From positions 1 to 64,000 of the forward strand of contig NZ_PZYX01000001.1 in the NCBI RefSeq assembly GCF_003047285.1: a stretch of 64,000 nucleotides of DNA, written 5' to 3'. Below, one piece after another: positions 36,644 to 47,268 of this stretch. Positions within the stretch are counted from its first letter, which is position 1, and each line of letters begins with the position of its first letter. The stretch comes from Nocardioides allogilvus. GTDB taxonomy: Bacteria > Actinomycetota > Actinomycetes > Propionibacteriales > Nocardioidaceae. Both the position numbers and the translations under genes were made by a program. The notes beneath the pieces were generated by a model that ran no database searches, was not told where the DNA came from, and saw nothing but the letters and a program-made list of their open reading frames with translations.

Positions 36644-38032
36644 ATGCCGATCACCCCCCACGGATCCTCCGAGCTCGACGACGACGACGTCTGGAACACC
36701 GGCCCGTCCTACCTCGCCAGCAACAAGCCGCTGGCCAGGCTCGTCGCCCGCCCGATCCGCGAGTTCCTCCGTGTGGAGGCAGCCGGTTCGGTGCTGCTGC
36801 TCGTCGCCGCCGTCGTCGCGCTGATCTGGGCGAACAGCCCGGCCTCCTCGTCCTACGACACCTTCTGGCACACCCCGATCGGCCTCGACATCGGCAGCTT
36901 CCGGCTCGAGGAGTCGCTGCAGCACTGGGTGAACGACGCGCTGATGGTGATCTTCTTCTTCGTCGTCGGGCTCGAGATCAAGTACGAGGTCGTCAACGGC
37001 GACCTGCGCGACCCCAAGACGGCCGCACTGCCGATCATCGCCGCGATCGGCGGGATGGTGGTCCCGGCCGGGCTCTACCTCCTGGTTGCCGGCGGTGGTG
37101 AGGCCGGTGCGGGGTGGGGCATCCCGATGGCCACCGACATCGCCTTCGCGGTCGGCGTGCTCGGGGTGCTGGGTCGACGGATCCCGTCTGCGCTGCGCCT
37201 CTTCCTGCTGACGCTGGCGATCGTCGACGACATCGGCGCGATCATCGTCATCGCGGTGTTCTACACCGCGTCGCTCGAGCTGTGGTGGCTCGCGCTCGCC
37301 GTCGGCCTGCTGGCGCTGATGATCGCGCTCCAGAAGGCGCGCGTGTGGGCCGTGACCGTCTATGTCGTGATCGGCGTGGCGACCTGGTTCGCCCTGCTCC
37401 AGTCGGGCGTGCACGCCACCTTGGCCGGAGTCGCGATCGGCCTCATCACCCCCGCACGCCCCTTGCTCAACGAGGACGTCGCGCGCCGCCACGCCCGCCA
37501 GGCGCTGAGCGACAACCGCCTCGACTCCGACGAGCTCGGCCGCCTGCGCTTCCTGCTCGGCGAGTCGGTGCCGATGGTCGAGCGGCTGCAGTCCACGCTG
37601 CACCCGCTGTCGTCGTACGTCGTGCTGCCGATCTTCGCACTGGCCAACGCCGGCGTCGCGCTGGGCGGGTTCGGTGACGCGCTCACGTCGCCGGTGGCCC
37701 TGGGGATCATGGCCGGGCTGGTGCTCGGCAAGCCCGTCGGGATCGTGCTCGCCTCGTTCATCGCGGTGAAGGCCGGGCTGGGAAGGCTGCCCGACAGCTC
37801 GACGTGGCCGATGGTCGCCGGTGTCGGCGCCGTCGCGGGCGTCGGTTTCACGGTGTCGCTGTTCATCGCGGGGCTGTCGTTCCCCGACTCGCCGGGGCTC
37901 ACCGACGACGCCAAGGTGGGGATCCTGGTCGCGTCGCTGCTCGCTGCGGCGGTCGGCGTCGCCGTACTCCTGCTGGCGGGACGTCCCGGCGCGGACGGGG
38001 CCCCCTCGCCCGAGGACTCCGGCGCCTCCTGA
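36644..38032 (+). CDS. nhaA: Na+/H+ antiporter NhaA
   Basis: About 462 residues with 11-12 transmembrane segments. The ion-binding pair is in LAIVDDIGAIIVIA. FFVVGLEIKYEV, GWGIPMATDIAFAVGVL and the antiparallel unwound-helix region (LQSGVHATLAGVAIGLI) are typical. It uses the proton gradient to expel sodium and regulate internal pH. ATG 36644 was chosen; GTG 36566 would add 26 residues of weak sequence. Confidence 0.94.
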   Translation: MPITPHGSSELDDDDVWNTGPSYLASNKPLARLVARPIREFLRVEAAGSVLLLVAAVVALIWANSPASSSYDTFWHTPIGLDIGSFRLEESLQHWVNDALMVIFFFVVGLEIKYEVVNGDLRDPKTAALPIIAAIGGMVVPAGLYLLVAGGGEAGAGWGIPMATDIAFAVGVLGVLGRRIPSALRLFLLTLAIVDDIGAIIVIAVFYTASLELWWLALAVGLLALMIALQKARVWAVTVYVVIGVATWFALLQSGVHATLAGVAIGLITPARPLLNEDVARRHARQALSDNRLDSDELGRLRFLLGESVPMVERLQSTLHPLSSYVVLPIFALANAGVALGGFGDALTSPVALGIMAGLVLGKPVGIVLASFIAVKAGLGRLPDSSTWPMVAGVGAVAGVGFTVSLFIAGLSFPDSPGLTDDAKVGILVASLLAAAVGVAVLLLAGRPGADGAPSPEDSGAS

Positions 38033-38057
38033 GGCAGGTCCGGCCCGGGAGCGTCAG

Positions 38058-38087
38058 ACGAACCCGCACCAACAGGTGCGGGTTCGT
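38058..38087. terminator. strong hairpin between nhaA and acs
   Basis: ACGAACCCGCACC and GGTGCGGGTTCGT form a 13-bp perfect stem around AACA. It lies between convergent nhaA and acs; bidirectional terminator. Confidence 0.8.
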
Positions 38088-38116
38088 ATGACGGATGGCG
38101 CGCCAGCGCCGGGAGG

Positions 38117-40090
<1,974 letters not shown>

Positions 40091-40180
40091 GACATCTCCT
40101 GTGGTTCTGTGCGTCGGCAGTCGGTGTTGAAACTACTCGGGCGCCGCGACTGCGACCACCCGTCGTTCAGGCAGATCCAG

Positions 40181-40238
40181 CACCGGGTCGAGCGATGAGG
40201 TCGCGGCGTCCGCCAGGAGCTCATCACTCGACCCGGTG
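40181..40238 (-). terminator. long stem-loop between actP and acs
   Basis: CACCGGGTCGAGCGATGAG (40181-40199) and CTCATCACTCGACCCGGTG (40220-40238) pair over 19 positions with one mismatch around a 20-base loop. It starts 7 bases after the actP stop. It is likely a terminator or an mRNA-stabilising end that sets different actP and acs levels. Confidence 0.7.
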
Positions 40239-40244
40239 AGTGGA

Positions 40245-41852
40245 TCAGTGGTGTACGGCGCTCTCGGCGCCGGCACCGGTGAGCGCGCGGACCTCGAGCT
40301 CGGTGAAGCGGTCCTCCGCCTCGGGCTCACGGCTGGTGATGGTGCCGATGTAGCCGAGCAGGAACCCGAGCGGGATGGACACGATGCCCGGGTTGTTGAG
40401 CGGGAAGATCGCCCAGTCCGCGTCGGGGAACATCGACGTGGGCAGCCCCGACATCACCGGGGACAGCACCACCAGGCCCACGGCGGAGATGAGGCCGCCG
40501 TAGATGCTCCACGTGGCGCCGCGGGTGTTGAAGCGCCGCCAGAACATGTTGTAGATGATCGCCGGCAGGTTGGCCGACGCAGCGACCGCGAAGGCCAGCG
40601 CGACCAGGAAGGCGATGTTGAGCCGCTGGGCCGGGATGGACAGCACGATCGCGATCGCGCCGATCGCGAAGGCCGCGATCCGCGCCACCCTGACCTCCTC
40701 CTTCTCGGAGACGGGCTGGTCCTTCTTGAAGACCCCCTTGTAGAGATCGTGGGCCACCGAGGAGGACGACGCGAGGGTCAGCCCGGCGACCACGGCGAGG
40801 ATGGTCGCGAACGCGACCGCCGCGATCAGGGCCAGCAGGATCGCGCCACCGGTGGACCCCTCGCCACCGCCGACGGCCTCGGCGAGCAGTGGCGAGGCGA
40901 GGTTCTGGTTGCCACCCGCTGCCGGGTCGACCACGTCGCGGTCGAGCATGGCCGCCGCGCCGAAGCCCAGCACCAGCGTCATCAGGTAGAAGGCACCGAT
41001 CAGGCCGATCGCCCACAGCACCGACTTCCGGGCGTCCCTGGCGGTCGGCACGGTGTAGAAGCGGATCAGGATGTGCGGCAGCCCCGCCGTACCGAGCACG
41101 AGCGCCAGGCCGAGCGACAGGAAGTCGATCTGCGAGGTCAAGGTGCTGCCGTACTGCAGGCCGGGCTGGAGGAACGCGTCGCCCTTGCCGGAGTTCTCCG
41201 CGGCCGCGCCGAGCAGCGAGGAGAGGTTGAAGTTGAACTCCGCGAGCACCAGCACCACGATCAGCGCCGAGCCGAGCATCAGCAGGACGGCCTTGGTGAT
41301 CTGGACGTAGGTCGTGCCCTTCATGCCACCGACGGTGACGTAGAAGATCATCAGCACGCCGACGCCGATGATGGTGATGTTCTTGATCGCCTGGCTGTCG
41401 ACGCCGAGCAGCAGCGCGACGAGCGTGCCCGCGCCGACCATCTGGGCGAGCAGGTAGAAGATCGACACGACGACGGTCGAGAGCGACGCCGCCGTACGCA
41501 CCTTGCGCTGGTTCATCCGGAAGGCGAGCTGGTCGGCCATCGTGTAGCGACCGGCGTTGCGCAGCATCTCGGCGACGAGCAGCAGTGCCACCAGCCACGC
41601 GACCAGGAAGCCGATGGAGTAGAGGAAGCCGTCGTAGCCGTAGACCGCGATGGCGCCGGAGATGCCGAGGAACGACGCGGCCGACATGTAGTCGCCGCCG
41701 ATCGCGAGACCGTTCTGGAAGCCCGAGAAGGAGCGACCGCCCGAGTAGAAGTCGGCGGCCGTCTTGGTCTGGCGGCTGGCCCAGAAGGTGATCCCGATCG
41801 TCAGCGCGACGACGGACAGGAAGAGGAAGGTGGTCAACGCCTGGTCGCTCAT
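40245..41852 (-). CDS. actP: ActP-like cation/acetate symporter
   Basis: 535 residues of the sodium:solute symporter family with about 13 membrane helices. FYSGGRSFSGFQNGLAIGGD, SAASFLGISGAIAVYGYDG and GTAGLPHILIRFYTVPTARD are ActP signatures. It imports acetate (and possibly glycolate or pyruvate) with a cation. It overlaps the upstream DUF485 gene by ATGA, as yjcH-actP in E. coli, and lies upstream of acs. Confidence 0.95.
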   Translation of the reverse strand: MSDQALTTFLFLSVVALTIGITFWASRQTKTAADFYSGGRSFSGFQNGLAIGGDYMSAASFLGISGAIAVYGYDGFLYSIGFLVAWLVALLLVAEMLRNAGRYTMADQLAFRMNQRKVRTAASLSTVVVSIFYLLAQMVGAGTLVALLLGVDSQAIKNITIIGVGVLMIFYVTVGGMKGTTYVQITKAVLLMLGSALIVVLVLAEFNFNLSSLLGAAAENSGKGDAFLQPGLQYGSTLTSQIDFLSLGLALVLGTAGLPHILIRFYTVPTARDARKSVLWAIGLIGAFYLMTLVLGFGAAAMLDRDVVDPAAGGNQNLASPLLAEAVGGGEGSTGGAILLALIAAVAFATILAVVAGLTLASSSSVAHDLYKGVFKKDQPVSEKEEVRVARIAAFAIGAIAIVLSIPAQRLNIAFLVALAFAVAASANLPAIIYNMFWRRFNTRGATWSIYGGLISAVGLVVLSPVMSGLPTSMFPDADWAIFPLNNPGIVSIPLGFLLGYIGTITSREPEAEDRFTELEVRALTGAGAESAVHH

Positions 41853-42217
41853 CACTGGCCACGCTTTCCGTCGGTGCCGACCTCGTCGGTGTAGGCCTGC
41901 TCGAGGCCACGGGCCAGCGGGTCGAGCTGGCTGGTCGAGAAGCGGCTGTAGAAGTAGGCCAGCCCGAACGTCGTCACGAACTGCAGCAGCCCGAAGACGA
42001 GGGCGACGTTGATGTTGCCGACGAGCTTCGTGCTCATGAAGTCGCCGGCCCAGTTCGACATCACGACGTAGAGCAGGTACCACGCCAGGAACGCGACGGT
42101 CGCGGGGATGACGAAGCCGCGATAGCGACTGCGCAGTTGTTCGAACTCGGCTGTCGCGGCGAGCCGGTCGTACACCGGATCGTGGCGCGCAGCCTGGTCA
42201 TGGGGTGTCTCGGACAC
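41852..42217 (-). CDS. DUF485 (YjcH-like) membrane protein
   Basis: 121 residues with the DUF485 pattern: EFEQLRSRYRGFVIPATVAF (RRR-type helix), two transmembrane helices (about 40-60 and 75-97) and YFYSRFSTSQLDPLA. Such proteins are nearly always paired with acetate symporters and are thought to assist them. GTG 42217; its stop overlaps the actP start. A Crp-like site lies about 20 bases upstream. Confidence 0.92.
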   Translation of the reverse strand: MSETPHDQAARHDPVYDRLAATAEFEQLRSRYRGFVIPATVAFLAWYLLYVVMSNWAGDFMSTKLVGNINVALVFGLLQFVTTFGLAYFYSRFSTSQLDPLARGLEQAYTDEVGTDGKRGQ

Positions 42218-42237
42218 GACGGTCTCCTTCGCGTGGA

Positions 42238-42253
42238 TGTGATCACCGTCACC
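42238..42253. promoter_or_regulatory. candidate Crp-binding site before DUF485-actP
   Basis: TGTGATCACCGTCACC differs from TGTGA-N6-TCACA by one base and lies 21 bases before the DUF485 start. The regulator is encoded at 32112-32789. cAMP control of acetate uptake is known in other bacteria; here it is a prediction. Confidence 0.45.
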
Positions 42254-42351
42254 GTGGCACTGGCCGCGGGGGCGACGGCAGAGTGACGTGCGAGTACGTC
42301 GCCGGATGGCGTGCGCGCGTCGGCGAACGGTCGTCTGGGCGCGACGAACGG

Positions 42352-43875
42352 TCAGGTGCGCTGGAGGTCCACGGACTCCGGCGTGTGCAGCCGGACCATG
42401 AACCGACCCGCGTGCGTCGGCACCCGGCTGCGGGTCGCGCGGCTCACCAGCACCATCGTGGCGAGGGCCGCGGGCACGCTCCAGGCCGCCGGCTGCCCGA
42501 GGAGCACGGCGACCCACCCCGTGGTCTCGGACGTGACCAGCGTCCAGCCGACCGCGAGACCGGACCCGACCCCGCCGACCACGAGCCCGGCGATCGCCCC
42601 GGCGGCCGTCAGCCCGCGCCACCAGATCCCGAGGAGCAGCAGCGGGCAGAACGTCGAGGCGGCGACCGCGAACGCGAGCCCGACCGTGCGGGCCACACCG
42701 ACGTCGGGCGCGGCGATCGAGACCCAGGCGGGCACGACGACCGCGATCACCGCGCCGGCCCGGAAGGCGGCGATGCCGGAGAGGCGATGGGTGCCGAACC
42801 GGCGTCCCGTCACGTCCTGGGAGAGCACCCCGGCGACCGCGATGGAGAGCCCGCTGGAGGTGGAGAGGAAGGCGGCGAAGGCGCCCGCGGTGACCAGCCC
42901 GGTCAGCACCTCGCCGAGGATGCCGTCGACCATCAGCCGCGGCAGCTCGAGGACCAGCGCGTCCGAGCCGGCCGTCGCGAGGTCCGTGGCATAGATGCGG
43001 CCGAGGGCGCCGTACACCGGGGGCAGGAGGTAGAACGCGCCGAGCAGGGCGAGCACGACGAGGGTCGTACGGCGGGCCGCGCGGCCGTCGGGGTTGGTGT
43101 AGAACCGCACGACCACGTGGGGGAGGCCCATGGTGCCGAGGAACGTCGCGACGATCAGCGAGTAGGTGACGTAGAGGCCCTGGGCGCCGCCCTCCCCGAG
43201 AGGCAGGGACCAGTAGTCGGCGCCCGCCCCGGCACCCATCGTCGGGTTGGGGGCGCCGTCGCCGGCCCACACCGCCAGCAGCACGCAGGCGGGGAGGAGC
43301 AGCGCGGTGAGCTTGAGCCAGTACTGGAAGGCCTGCACGAAGGTGATCGAGCGCATCCCGCCCGAGCCGACATTGATCAGCACGACGGCGGCGACCACGA
43401 GCGGGCCGACCCAGGTGGGCGCGTCGATCGCGGCCTGCAGCGTCAGCCCGGCACCCTGGAACTGCGGCAGGAGGTAGAGCCAGCCGATGGCGACGACCAG
43501 CACCGAGCAGAGCGCTCGCACGCCGCGCGAGCCGAGCCGCGCCTCCGCGAAGTCGGGCAGCGTGTAGGCCCCGCTGCGGCGCAACGGAGCGGCCACCAGC
43601 ACGAGCAGGACGAGGTAGCCCGCCGTCCAGCCGACGGGGTACCAGAGCATGTCGGCACCGAAGGTGAGGACCAGGCCGGCGACCCCGAGGAACGACGCGG
43701 CGGAGAGGTATTCGCCGCCGATGGCGCTCGCGTTGAGCCCCGGCCGGACCGTGCGCGAGGCGACGAAGAAGTCGCTCGTGGTCCGCGAGAACCGCAGCCC
43801 CCACGTGCCGATGGCCAAGGTGGCGACGGTGACGAGGACGACCGCGACGAAGCCCGGGACGACCTCGGTGCTCAT
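42352..43875 (-). CDS. second sodium:solute (acetate/monocarboxylate) symporter
   Basis: 507 residues, about 13 membrane helices. TSDFFVASRTVRPGLNASAIGGEYLSAAS-type start (two overlapping ActP-like motifs) and GTMGLPHVVVRFYTNPDGRA place it beside ActP, but it is clearly diverged from the neighbouring paralogue. The physiological substrate is unknown; acetate, propionate or pyruvate are possible. It overlaps the small membrane-protein gene upstream (ATGA) and is the last gene of the kinase-regulator operon. Confidence 0.9.
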   Translation of the reverse strand: MSTEVVPGFVAVVLVTVATLAIGTWGLRFSRTTSDFFVASRTVRPGLNASAIGGEYLSAASFLGVAGLVLTFGADMLWYPVGWTAGYLVLLVLVAAPLRRSGAYTLPDFAEARLGSRGVRALCSVLVVAIGWLYLLPQFQGAGLTLQAAIDAPTWVGPLVVAAVVLINVGSGGMRSITFVQAFQYWLKLTALLLPACVLLAVWAGDGAPNPTMGAGAGADYWSLPLGEGGAQGLYVTYSLIVATFLGTMGLPHVVVRFYTNPDGRAARRTTLVVLALLGAFYLLPPVYGALGRIYATDLATAGSDALVLELPRLMVDGILGEVLTGLVTAGAFAAFLSTSSGLSIAVAGVLSQDVTGRRFGTHRLSGIAAFRAGAVIAVVVPAWVSIAAPDVGVARTVGLAFAVAASTFCPLLLLGIWWRGLTAAGAIAGLVVGGVGSGLAVGWTLVTSETTGWVAVLLGQPAAWSVPAALATMVLVSRATRSRVPTHAGRFMVRLHTPESVDLQRT

Positions 43876-44240
43876 CGCTCCACCTCTTCGACGAGCGTGG
43901 CGAAGTCGCGCTCGTTGGCCTCCGAGCGGCGGATGTAGAGCCAGCCGAGCGTCAGCATCCAGGGATAGACGAGGAAGCCGAGCAGCAGCCACGACAACGG
44001 CATCGGCCCGAGCCGCACCTCCGCGAGCCCGGGCACGAGGTGGAAGGCGAGCGGCAGGATCCCGACGGTTGCCGCGAGCAGTCCGAGGATGCGCAGCGCG
44101 AGGCGCAGCTGCTCGCCCAGCAGCGACTCCATGTAGACGCGACCGAGCTCGGTGCCGGCGTCGATCTCGCGGGTGCCCGAGCGATGCGTGGTCGGTGCCC
44201 GGCGCCGGGGCGGGCCGGTGACCCGGACGCGTTCCCTCAC
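43872..44240 (-). CDS. small two-helix membrane protein paired with a symporter
   Basis: 122 residues with a basic N-terminus and two transmembrane helices (about 50-72 and 84-105), then a cytosolic acidic end (EANERDFATLVEEVER). It overlaps both the response-regulator stop (GTGA) and the symporter start (ATGA). By position and layout it is the counterpart of the DUF485 protein for the second symporter, but the sequence is too diverged for a firm family call. Confidence 0.75.
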   Translation of the reverse strand: MRERVRVTGPPRRRAPTTHRSGTREIDAGTELGRVYMESLLGEQLRLALRILGLLAATVGILPLAFHLVPGLAEVRLGPMPLSWLLLGFLVYPWMLTLGWLYIRRSEANERDFATLVEEVER

Positions 44241-44950
44241 GGTTGCTGGCGGGTCAGGAGCTCGCGCAGCTCGCGGGTGTGGCGGCGACTGACCGGCAGC
44301 TCCCGGCCGCCGACCACGACGCTGGCCCGCCCGGAGTCGACCCGCAGCTCGGAGACGTGGGCCAGCGCGACGAGGAGCGAGCGGTGGATCCGGACGAAGC
44401 CTGCCTGGGCCCAGTCGTCGGCCAGGGTCGACAGCGGCGTACGCACCAAATGGGAGTCGTGGGCCGTGTGCAGGCGCGCGTAGTCGCCCTGCGCCTCGAC
44501 GTGGGTGACCTCGCTGCGGGAGATGAAGCGGGTGACGCCCCCTCGCTCGACCGGGATCTGGGTGTCGCCGCTCGGGACGGGGGCGGTCGCGGCCACGATG
44601 CGGCGCACGGCCTCGGCGAGGCGCTCCTCGCGCACCGGCTTGAGGACGTAGTCGACGGCGTGCAGGTCGAAGGCCTCCACCGCGTGCTCGTCGTGGGCCG
44701 TGACGAAGACGATCGGCGGCGGCGCCTTGAACCGGGAGAGGACCTGCGCCAGGTCGAGCCCGGTGAGGCCGGGCATCTGGATGTCGAGGAAGACCGCGTC
44801 GACGACGAGGTCCTGCAGCACCCGCAGGGCCTCGGTCGCGGAGTCGCACCCCTGCACGCGGCCGACCCGCGGGTCGCGCTCGAGCAGGAACATCAGCTCG
44901 TCGAGCGCGGGCCGCTCGTCATCGATGACGAGCACGTTCAAGGGGCTCAC
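44237..44950 (-). CDS. LytTR-family response regulator
   Basis: 237 residues. Receiver domain (about 1-120): acidic pocket IDDERPALDEL, phospho-acceptor Asp in AVFLDIQMPG, Thr/Ser in VFVTAHDEHA, Lys in YVLKPVREERL. LytTR DNA-binding domain (about 140-235): FISRSEVTHVEAQGDYARLH, FVRIHRSLLVALAHV. GTG 44950 overlaps the kinase stop. It probably activates the two symporter operons in response to an external or cytosolic carboxylate. Confidence 0.93.
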   Translation of the reverse strand: MSPLNVLVIDDERPALDELMFLLERDPRVGRVQGCDSATEALRVLQDLVVDAVFLDIQMPGLTGLDLAQVLSRFKAPPPIVFVTAHDEHAVEAFDLHAVDYVLKPVREERLAEAVRRIVAATAPVPSGDTQIPVERGGVTRFISRSEVTHVEAQGDYARLHTAHDSHLVRTPLSTLADDWAQAGFVRIHRSLLVALAHVSELRVDSGRASVVVGGRELPVSRRHTRELRELLTRQQP

Positions 44951-46065
44951 AGCTGCACTCCGGGGGCGAACTTGGGGACCCGGACGATGACCTTGGTGCC
45001 GGCGCCGGGGGCCGTCTCGACCACCAGACCGTAGTCGTCGCCGAAGGCGTTGCGCAGCCGCGCGTCGACATTGCCGAGTCCGACGGAGTCCATCGAGGCG
45101 TCGCCGGCCAGGGCGCGCCGGACCCGCTCGGGGTCCTCGCCGGTGCCGTCGTCCTCGACCTCGATGAGGCACTCCTGGTCGAGGTCACGCGCCGTGATCG
45201 AGAGCCGACCGACCCCGTCGGCCTTGTCGGCGCTGGCCTCGAGCCCGTGGCGAACGGCGTTCTCGACGAGCGGCTGGATGCACAGGAAGGGTACGGCGAC
45301 GGGCAGCACCTCCGGCGCGATCCGCAGCGTCACCTTGAGCCGGTCACCGAAGCGGGCCTGCTCCAGCAGCAGGTAGCGCTCGACGGAACGGAGCTCCTCG
45401 GCCAGCGTCGTGTAGTCGCCGTGGCTGCGGAAGGAGTAGCGGGTGAAGTCGGCGAACTCGAGCAGCAGCTCGCGCGCCCGGTCGGGGTCGGTGCGCACGA
45501 AGCTGGCGATCGCACCGAGCGAGTTGTAGATGAAGTGCGGGCTGATCTGTGCGCGCAGGGCCCGCACCTCTGCCTCCATCAGGGCGGTGCGGGAGTCGTC
45601 GAGCCGGGCCAGCTCGAGCTGGCCGGAGACCCAGGCGGCGACCTCGTTGGCGGCGCGCACGAGGCTGCCGGTCGCGTTGGGCGCGCCGACGACGAGCGCG
45701 CCGACGATCACCTCCTCGACGACCAGCGGGCTGATGACGAGCTGGCGGACCGGGCAGCGCGGGTCGCTGCACTCAATGGTCGCGGCGATCCGGGTGGGCG
45801 CGCCGTCGGACAGGTCAGCGATGACCTGGGTGGTCTCGGCGACGTGGTGGTGGCCCAGGCCCTCCCAGGCGAGCACGCCGCTGGTGTCGGTCAGGGCCGC
45901 TGCGGGGGTGCCGAGGAGGGTCCGCAGGTGTCGCACGCTGCGCTCGGCGCTGGCCTCGGTGAGGCCCTCGCGGAGGGCCGGTGCCGCCAGCGAGGCGGTG
46001 TGGAGGGTGCGGAACGTGGCGCGGTCGGCCTCCGTGCCCAGGTGAGTACGCCGCCACCGTCGCAT
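44947..46065 (-). CDS. LytS-type sensor histidine kinase, soluble
   Basis: 372 residues with no membrane segment. A GAF-like sensor (about 40-160) carries the cysteine pair ECSDPRCP. The His_kinase core has phospho-acceptor His in AQISPHFIYNSLGAIASFV (about 185), and the ATPase domain includes PLVENAVRHGLE, EDDGTG and GLGNVDARL. The absence of a transmembrane domain implies an internal signal, for instance a metabolite or redox state. It is co-translated with the LytTR regulator and, downstream, symporter genes. Confidence 0.92.
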   Translation of the reverse strand: MRRWRRTHLGTEADRATFRTLHTASLAAPALREGLTEASAERSVRHLRTLLGTPAAALTDTSGVLAWEGLGHHHVAETTQVIADLSDGAPTRIAATIECSDPRCPVRQLVISPLVVEEVIVGALVVGAPNATGSLVRAANEVAAWVSGQLELARLDDSRTALMEAEVRALRAQISPHFIYNSLGAIASFVRTDPDRARELLLEFADFTRYSFRSHGDYTTLAEELRSVERYLLLEQARFGDRLKVTLRIAPEVLPVAVPFLCIQPLVENAVRHGLEASADKADGVGRLSITARDLDQECLIEVEDDGTGEDPERVRRALAGDASMDSVGLGNVDARLRNAFGDDYGLVVETAPGAGTKVIVRVPKFAPGVQL

Positions 46066-46074
46066 GCGGTGACC

Positions 46075-46209
46075 CTAGCGACTGAGCACGCGGGTGCAGA
46101 GCAGAGCCGCCGCCCGGTCGAAGATCGCGTCGAGCTCCTCGCCGTACTCGCTGTAGACCTCGTCGGTGAAGACCGAACTCGGGCTGTCGACCGGGAAAGC
46201 CTTGGAGCC
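46075..46209 (-). pseudogene. orphan C-terminal coding fragment
   Basis: The frame reads ...SVFTDEVYSEYGEELDAIFD and ends LCTRVLSR plus TAG at 46077-46075. Codon choice and residue pattern look coding, but the frame closes upstream at 46210 and has no start. It is probably the tail of a lost gene between the kinase operon and the lipoprotein gene. No family recognised. Confidence 0.3.
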
Positions 46210-46275
46210 TCATCGCTCGGGGCACCCCAGGCTTTCGAAGTTTGAACGGCGCGCAGCGTGGGGAAGGTGCCTGTC

Positions 46276-46893
46276 ATGCGACGACTGATGCCTATGTGCG
46301 CCGCCCTCCTTGTCACCGTTCTTGCTGCGGGATGCACCGATGACTCCGACGAGACGTCGGACCCCGACAGCACCTCAGCGCCGAGCCAGGCACCGTCCTC
46401 GGAAACGTCGTCGGACGACCTGTCCGAGTCGGCCGCCGAGGGACCCGTCGCAGGTGCCGGAGCCGCTCTGTCGCCCGACAAGCCCAAGCAGTGGTGCAAC
46501 GCGATCACCGCTGACCAACTGGCCGCGGTCACAGGCACCGAGGTTGCCGCGGTCACGGACTGGTCCACGGGCATCCAGGCGTGCGGCGCCGACCTTCCCG
46601 GAGTCGAGTTCCAGATCACCTGGGGATCGGAGCCGACCAAGCAGTCGTTCACGAAGTACGCAGAGACCTGGAACCACCCCGCCGATGCCTTTGCAGTCCG
46701 TGACGCTGAGTTGCCGGGCGGAAAGCCTGGCCTCGTGGCCACCCAGCCGGTTCCCGAGGCCGGCCACGCAGGCACGGTGATCGGCGGGCGGCTGATCGAA
46801 GTGTCCGTGTCCGAGGTGATTCCCGACGACATGAAGTCTGTCGACGACCTGGGTGCAATCGCCGAACAGATCCTCGCGGTCTACGCGAGCTGA
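46276..46893 (+). CDS. putative lipoprotein, DUF3558-like
   Basis: 205 residues. A basic N-terminus and hydrophobic stretch end in the lipobox VLAAGC (about residue 17). A Ser/Asp/Glu-rich linker (about 20-65) leads to a globular domain with two Cys (WCNAIT and IQACGAD). The form CNAITADQLAAVTG resembles DUF3558-type actinobacterial lipoproteins. ATG 46276 has GGGGAAGG upstream. First of four same-strand genes with short gaps. Confidence 0.7.
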   Translation: MRRLMPMCAALLVTVLAAGCTDDSDETSDPDSTSAPSQAPSSETSSDDLSESAAEGPVAGAGAALSPDKPKQWCNAITADQLAAVTGTEVAAVTDWSTGIQACGADLPGVEFQITWGSEPTKQSFTKYAETWNHPADAFAVRDAELPGGKPGLVATQPVPEAGHAGTVIGGRLIEVSVSEVIPDDMKSVDDLGAIAEQILAVYAS

Positions 46894-46908
46894 GCAGGAA
46901 GAGCCGAC

Positions 46909-47268
46909 ATGGGTGATGGAGACAGCACCACGAACGACGCCGTCGCGTTGGTGATCAGGTGGGATGACCTGCCGAAGTACTTCGAGGATCTGAAGACGGC
47001 GGGGGACCAGGCGCGCGAGATCGAGAAATATGCGAAGGACCAGGTCTTCGACAAGTCCGGCTTCGACTACGACCTGTGCGTGCTGAAACCGTTGGCCGAC
47101 ATGATGGACACGTGCGGCGAACTCTTCGGAGACCTCCGCGAGACCTTCGACGAGCGCTGGGAAGCGCTCGTCGCATCGTTGGCGGTGTCGGCCAAGGAAA
47201 TCGAGGAGGCCGACGGCATTCAGGGGCAGGGCTACCTGAAGGCGTATCTCGACGTGGTGGAGAGCTGA
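46909..47268 (+). CDS. unrecognised helical protein, type VII-substrate-like
   Basis: 119 residues, no signal peptide. Helical throughout with amphipathic stretches (YFEDLKTAGDQAREIEKYAK, then LKPLADMMDTCGELFGDLRE, then ERWEALVASLAVSAKEIEEA). The length and the presumed helix-turn-helix pairing recall EspC/WXG100-type proteins, but a canonical WXG and a C-terminal YxxxD/E are absent. It overlaps the next gene by one base (TGATG), so the two are co-translated. The type VII link is an analogy only. Confidence 0.55.
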   Translation: MGDGDSTTNDAVALVIRWDDLPKYFEDLKTAGDQAREIEKYAKDQVFDKSGFDYDLCVLKPLADMMDTCGELFGDLRETFDERWEALVASLAVSAKEIEEADGIQGQGYLKAYLDVVES

